Part shown: in pieces, positions 28,657-32,027 of the stretch
Layout: each line of letters starts with the position of its first letter
Position numbering within the stretch: the first letter of the stretch is position 1
Source: an uncultured Thermomicrobiales bacterium
GTDB lineage: Bacteria; Chloroflexota; Chloroflexia; Thermomicrobiales; UBA6265
Assembly (NCBI GenBank): GCA_902806345.1
Contig: CADCWF010000116.1
Location: forward strand, 1 to 32,027
Length of the DNA: 32,027 nucleotides
Reading direction: 5' to 3'
Position numbers and translations under genes: made by a program
Notes under the pieces: generated by a model
What the model was told of the DNA's origin: nothing
Database searches by the model: none
What the model saw: only the letters and a program-made list of their open reading frames with translations

Positions 28657-29991
28657 CTACGCCGAGGGCGTCGCCTGGGGCGAGGCCGTTGCGCCGGCGG
28701 TCAGGTCGAGCGGACGGGTCTCGCGGACCGTGATCGCACCGCCCTCGACCGCCCAAACGACGATCGCCCCCCTCGCCACGTCGCCGTTCTCGTCGTAGTC
28801 GAGCGATCCCGAGGCCCCCTGGTAGTCGATATCTTCACCGGCGCCGATCGCCTCGACCGCCGCCGTGTACTCCTCGGATCCGGGCACCGCAGGGGTGCCG
28901 TCGGCCGCCACGTCGCGCAGCGCATCACGGATCGCGGTCGAATCGTTAGACCCGGCCGCCTCGGCCGCCAACGCGATCAGGTAGACGGCGTCGTACACCT
29001 CTGCCAGATAGGGAACGCTTGGCAGCTCGCCGTAGGTCTCCTCCATCGCCGCCTGGAACGCGCTGCCGGTTTCGCTCTGCTCGGAGCCGGGTGACGTCCC
29101 GACGGTCCCCTCAAACGACTCCCAGCCGAGCCCCTCGAACAGGTCCTCGGAGCGCAGGCCGTCGCTGAGGAGGAGCGCTGGGGCCTCGCCGGACTCGACG
29201 AGTTCGCGCAGGTAGACGCCGGCACTCTCCGGGTAGCTGACCCCGACGAGCACGTCCGGCTCGGTCTCGGTGCAGGCGGCGAGCTCCGACGCGTACGAGG
29301 CCTGCTCCTGCTCGTGGGGAACCTGGTTTGTGACCTCGCCGCCCTGGGCGGTGAACCCTGCGACGAACGCTTCGGTCAGCCCCTGGCCATAGGCGCTGTT
29401 GAGGTACAGGACGCAGGCGGTCTGGTAGCCCAGCTCGCGCGCGACATCGGCCATCACGACGCCCTGCGCCGCGTCCGAGATGGTGGTCCGGAAGAAGAAG
29501 TCGTTGTCGTTCACAGTTGTCAGGGCGGGCGATGTTGCCGAGGGGGAGATGACCAGCACCCCGTCGGGCCCAGCGACCGACTCGACGACCTGCAACGCCT
29601 CGCCGCTGGCCACGCCACCGATCAGGGCGTTGGCGCCCTCGATGTCGATCAGCCGCCGCGCCTCCTCAACCGTTTGCTGGGGAGAGGTCGCGCTGTCGCC
29701 CCGCAACAACTCGACCGGCTGGCCGTTGACCCCGCCGGCCTCGTTGATCTGCGAGACGGCGAGCTCCGCCGCGTTGTAGAAGTTCGGCCCGAAGTCGGAC
29801 AGATCGCCGGTGAACGGGAAGATGGTGCCGATCCGGAGCGGCTCGCCACCCTGAGCGGCGGCGGGCTGGAGCACCGTGCCGGCCAACAACGGCACGACCA
29901 GCGCCGCGGCGCCGACCGCCCGAACGACCCGCCCTCCCAGCCACCGTCCGTCCCGCCGGCCACCCTCGCCCCATCGTAGCGCCATCGCCAT
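28657..29991 (-). CDS. livK: Branched-chain amino acid-type substrate-binding protein LivK
   Basis: 444 aa exported receptor of the type I periplasmic-binding fold. An N-terminal signal peptide (~20-47, AAALVVPLLAGTVLQPAAAQ) precedes LRIGTIFPFTGDLSDFGPNF, QINEAGGVNGQPVELL, ARRLIDIEGANALIGGVASG, and SPSATSPALTTVNDNDFFFR. There is no lipobox cysteine at the cleavage site, so anchoring is not by the usual lipoprotein route. The ATG at 29991 is set by GAGGAGGG (29996-30003); the frame is open to 30201 without support. First gene of livKGFHM. The ligand is probably an amino acid or amide, not provable from sequence. Confidence 0.94.
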   Translation of the reverse strand: MAMALRWGEGGRRDGRWLGGRVVRAVGAAALVVPLLAGTVLQPAAAQGGEPLRIGTIFPFTGDLSDFGPNFYNAAELAVSQINEAGGVNGQPVELLRGDSATSPQQTVEEARRLIDIEGANALIGGVASGEALQVVESVAGPDGVLVISPSATSPALTTVNDNDFFFRTTISDAAQGVVMADVARELGYQTACVLYLNSAYGQGLTEAFVAGFTAQGGEVTNQVPHEQEQASYASELAACTETEPDVLVGVSYPESAGVYLRELVESGEAPALLLSDGLRSEDLFEGLGWESFEGTVGTSPGSEQSETGSAFQAAMEETYGELPSVPYLAEVYDAVYLIALAAEAAGSNDSTAIRDALRDVAADGTPAVPGSEEYTAAVEAIGAGEDIDYQGASGSLDYDENGDVARGAIVVWAVEGGAITVRETRPLDLTAGATASPQATPSA

Positions 29992-30387
29992 TCGACCCTC
30001 CTCGACGTACCCACGGTCAACCGACGCACGTAAGCCCGACCGTTGCGGCCGGCGACACGGCGGCGGCAATCTTACGCTACCTTTCGCAATCCGTTGCGTC
30101 GAGCCAATGATTGAACCGGCATGGCTTCGCCATTCCTGGCGCCAGCGGTAGCCGATCGTTCCGGCCTCACCCATTCGGCAGTTGCGAGCGCACTCGATCA
30201 ACGGGCAAGAACGCTCTGCCAGTCAACCGGTGGATCGAAATGACCATCGGAGTTAACGGACGCATCGCGGACGCCGAGAGGTTGACCACCGTTTCCGGCA
30301 GCCATCGCCGCGCTCCCATACTGCGGGCCGCGAGCGCTCCATTCGGACCACGGGACGGTCGGGTATCGTTTCGGCGGAGGAAAGGCA
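29992..30387. other. Divergent intergenic region, no gene seen
   Basis: This 396-bp gap separates livK (minus) and the DUF998-like gene (plus). It holds the livK ribosome site (29996-30003) and the GGAGG of the next gene (30376-30380). A small perfect hairpin ATGGC-TTC-GCCAT lies around 30121-30133. I found no convincing -35/-10 pair and no open frame that looks real. Confidence 0.5.
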
Positions 30388-31017
30388 TTGCGTTCACCGA
30401 ATGCCGCTGAACCAAGGGGGTTGGGAGCCGTCGCCCTGGTCCTCATAGCCGGCGGGTTAGTCGCCTCCGTTGTGCAGGTGACGCGCCGGCCTGACCTGAA
30501 CCTACCGGAACACGGCGTCAGCTTCTACGCGCTGGGGTACCAAGGTTTCGTCCAATCGCTCGCGATTATCGCCGTAGGCGTCGGCTCGGTCGCGCTCGCG
30601 GCCGGTCTTCGCTCGTCACTCTCCGGGCAATCGGGAGGCCAAGGGGGAAGCGTTTGCATCGCGCTCTGGGGTGCGGCAGTCATCGTCGCCGGTTTGATCC
30701 CGATCGACCTGAACCGACCGGTCTCCTTCGCCGGTATGATCCACGACGCCGCGGGTACGGTCGCCAATCTGTTCCTCATCGTCGGCATGACGCTGCTCTC
30801 GCCCGCGATGACCGACCGGTCGCGATGGGGGTGGTTCGGGCGGATCACCCGTCCTCTAGCCGTCGTCGCCCTCGTCCTCGTGGTGGTGGCCAATCTGGGA
30901 CGGCCGACGATCCCCTGGGGAATCGGCCAGCGCGTCTACCTCGGGCTCTTGCTCTCCTGGCTGATAGCAGCAGCGCTTGCACTTCGGCGCCCGACCACCC
31001 CAGCGGTGACCCGCTAG
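30388..31017 (+). CDS. DUF998-like integral membrane protein
   Basis: 209 aa with about six hydrophobic segments. The pattern fits DUF998: a first helix, an extracytoplasmic HGVSFYALGYQG, GLRSSLSG, a mid helix ending LIPIDLNRP, then IHDAAGTVANLFLIVGM and a last pair of helices. The function of this family is unknown. The TTG start at 30388 is supported by GGAGG seven nt upstream; an ATG further in would lose the first membrane segment. It is followed by the ferredoxin gene 69 bp later on the same strand. Confidence 0.8.
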   Translation: MRSPNAAEPRGLGAVALVLIAGGLVASVVQVTRRPDLNLPEHGVSFYALGYQGFVQSLAIIAVGVGSVALAAGLRSSLSGQSGGQGGSVCIALWGAAVIVAGLIPIDLNRPVSFAGMIHDAAGTVANLFLIVGMTLLSPAMTDRSRWGWFGRITRPLAVVALVLVVVANLGRPTIPWGIGQRVYLGLLLSWLIAAALALRRPTTPAVTR

Positions 31018-31086
31018 CCGCCTGTCGATCCGAATCGTGACCAACCCCGCCAAGCCTGGCCGAGAGTGACAGAAAGGGCACCGTCG

Positions 31087-31389
31087 GTGGAAAACCGTGA
31101 TCCGAAGCGCGGCATCAAGGTCACGATCGACCCGAAGCGCTGCATCGCCAATGCCAAGTGCACCGCCGCCGCTCCCGGCATCTACGTCCTCGACGACGAA
31201 ACCGGCGTCGCGGTGATCGAGAACGAGGAGGCGGCCACCCTGGAGCAGTTGTTCGCGGGCGCCCGGGCGTGCCCGACCCAGGCGATCATCATCGAGCAGT
31301 TCGGCCGCCGGGTCTTCCCGCGGATCCTGACCCCCATGTTCGGCGAAGGGAAAGACGGCCAGGACGACGGCGAAGGCGAGACTCGCTGA
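31087..31389 (+). CDS. [3Fe-4S]-type single-cluster ferredoxin
   Basis: About 100 aa, a small electron carrier. The cluster motif is C19-IANAK-C25 and C62-P (ARACPTQAI). The middle cysteine of the 4Fe-4S pattern is replaced by Ala, as in the three-cysteine ferredoxins that serve cytochromes P450. APGIYVLDDETG is typical of this group. Unusually, a ~30-residue charged tail follows the second cluster half. The GTG at 31087 has AAAGGG eight nt upstream; another GTG at 31066 lacks one. No P450 or reductase gene is visible in the window. Confidence 0.88.
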   Translation: MENRDPKRGIKVTIDPKRCIANAKCTAAAPGIYVLDDETGVAVIENEEAATLEQLFAGARACPTQAIIIEQFGRRVFPRILTPMFGEGKDGQDDGEGETR

Positions 31390-31489
31390 GACGGCGGGGT
31401 ATCGGCGGTCCAGTCGGGCCCGCCTCCTATGCTGCCGGACCGACCCTCCTCCGGAACGATGACGCAAGGGTCGAGCGACGGGGGGGGCG

Positions 31490-32027
31490 ATGCCTCGGAG
31501 CCTGGTTGAATCGTCCGCCGAGGTCCGGTTCTGGATCGTCGCCTCGATCCCGGTCGCGGTGCTGCTGCTCTCGGCAACGATCTCCTTGGTGGCCGGTCAG
31601 GAAGCGGCGGCCGCGCCCGCGGGCGCGGCCGCCACCCCGACGACTGCCGCTTCTCCCGTCGCTTCTCGACCGCCTGTGGTCTGGACCCAGCTCGGCCTCG
31701 ACGGCTCGCTCGAAGCGCGGTAGTCACCGTCGGTGGTTGACCCGTCATCGCCACCGACGGCCACGAATCGGCCATGACCATCCCCAGCGGGCCGACGGGG
31801 AGGCGTTCGCCGACACCGTCTGCGGGGAGCCGATCGCGGATGGCGCGTCGGATGCAAGCATCGCGGCCAACCGCTGGCTCTCCTGCCGACAACCCTTGAT
31901 CGCGTCGCCGTCATCGGCGACACCGGATGTCGCGTCTCGCAGTGGGACCCGCTCCAGGATTGCGACGACCCGGCCGCCTGGCCGTTCCGGTCGATCGCTT
32001 CGGATATCGCCGCCTCACGACCCCACC
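31490..32027 (+). pseudogene. Disrupted metallophosphoesterase, cut by the window end
   Basis: Four adjoining pieces in three frames read as one protein of the secreted calcineurin-like metallophosphoesterase family. Piece 1 (31490-31720, frame of the ATG at 31490): a signal/anchor helix (VASIPVAVLLLSATISLVAG), an Ala/Pro linker, and VVWTQLGLDGSLEAR, then TAG. Piece 2 (from 31720): VVTVGG, an in-frame TGA at 31738-31740 where a Cys seems expected, then PVIATDGHESAMTIPSGPTG. Piece 3 (from ~31800): EAFADTVCGEPIADGASDAS. Piece 4 (from ~31883): LPTTLDRVAVIGDTGCR, then LQDCDDPAAWPF, the metal-binding start of the phosphatase domain. Each junction needs one missing base. It is either a decaying gene or sequence error near a contig end. 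The family call rests on my recall of its GDTGCR and DPAAWPF landmarks. Confidence 0.7.
31606..31633. repeat. 28-bp perfect palindrome
   Basis: GGCGGCCGCGCCC (31606-31618) is followed by GC and then by its exact reverse complement (31621-31633), so the whole 28 bp is self-complementary with no spacer. It lies in the Ala/Pro-rich linker of the disrupted metallophosphoesterase (AAAAPAGAAA). Alanine codons GCG/GCC/GCA favour such G/C alternation, so it may be a by-product of composition, but 14 consecutive pairs is long. Confidence 0.85.

Noticed and set aside
31738..31740. In-frame TGA at a probable Cys position read as selenocysteine
   Set aside because: The same gene has three frame breaks nearby and no SECIS-like hairpin follows; decay or sequence error is simpler.

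Overview
This looks like about 32 kb of an ordinary chromosome from a high-GC bacterium, by eye roughly two-thirds G+C. The gene content suggests Chloroflexota, most likely a Thermomicrobia/Sphaerobacter-type lineage. The pointers are a mycobacterial-style adenosine kinase beside ahcY and metK, a shikimate kinase-dehydroquinate synthase fusion, a RodZ-like protein with a long Pro/Thr linker, two-subunit aconitase X, and a LarA homologue beside malate dehydrogenase. This placement is inferred from family resemblance, not from a search. I see no phage, IS element, CRISPR array or rRNA.

Layout. (1) 1-3240: a RodZ-like HTH membrane protein and, upstream of it on the same strand, a 566-residue protein with a four-cysteine motif at each end of a long low-complexity linker. 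(2) 3237-5500: miaB and an acidic TPR protein, closed by a strong terminator shared with the convergent set. (3) 5578-7116 (minus): mobA, a YkvA-like DUF1232 protein and a small tail-anchored protein. Upstream of mobA lies a compact element (7273-7337) that folds as a three-way junction with a GAAA tetraloop. (4) 7412-9556 (plus): a small SWIM zinc-finger protein and the large and small subunits of an aconitase X-type dehydratase. (5) 9587-15071 (minus): aroKB, adoK, ahcY, metK. The last three make SAM, hydrolyse S-adenosylhomocysteine and recapture the adenosine. (6) 15176-18102 (plus): an NtrC-type regulator overlapping glycerol kinase. (7) 18133-21457 (minus): mdh, moeA and a DUF697 membrane protein, with larA diverging from mdh.

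(8) 22918-24696: tRNA-Leu(GAG), tRNA-Val(UAC) and tRNA-Phe(GAA), then a two-domain rhodanese on the minus strand, then tRNA-Gly(GCC) and tRNA-Leu(UAA). Each tRNA group has a near-consensus sigma-70 promoter. (9) 24740-29991 (minus): a complete branched-chain amino acid-type ABC importer in the order livK-livG-livF-livH-livM, with GTGA and ATGA overlaps. (10) 30388-31389 (plus): a DUF998-like membrane protein and a three-cysteine ferredoxin. (11) 31490-window end: an apparently broken metallophosphoesterase gene whose reading frame needs three single-base shifts and has one in-frame stop.

Most of the window is housekeeping metabolism: the SAM cycle, the shikimate pathway, molybdenum cofactor, glycerol, malate/2-hydroxyacids and amino acid uptake. 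The items I consider least explained are the double-Cys4 protein, the structured element upstream of mobA, and the decayed metallophosphoesterase with a 28-bp perfect palindrome inside it.
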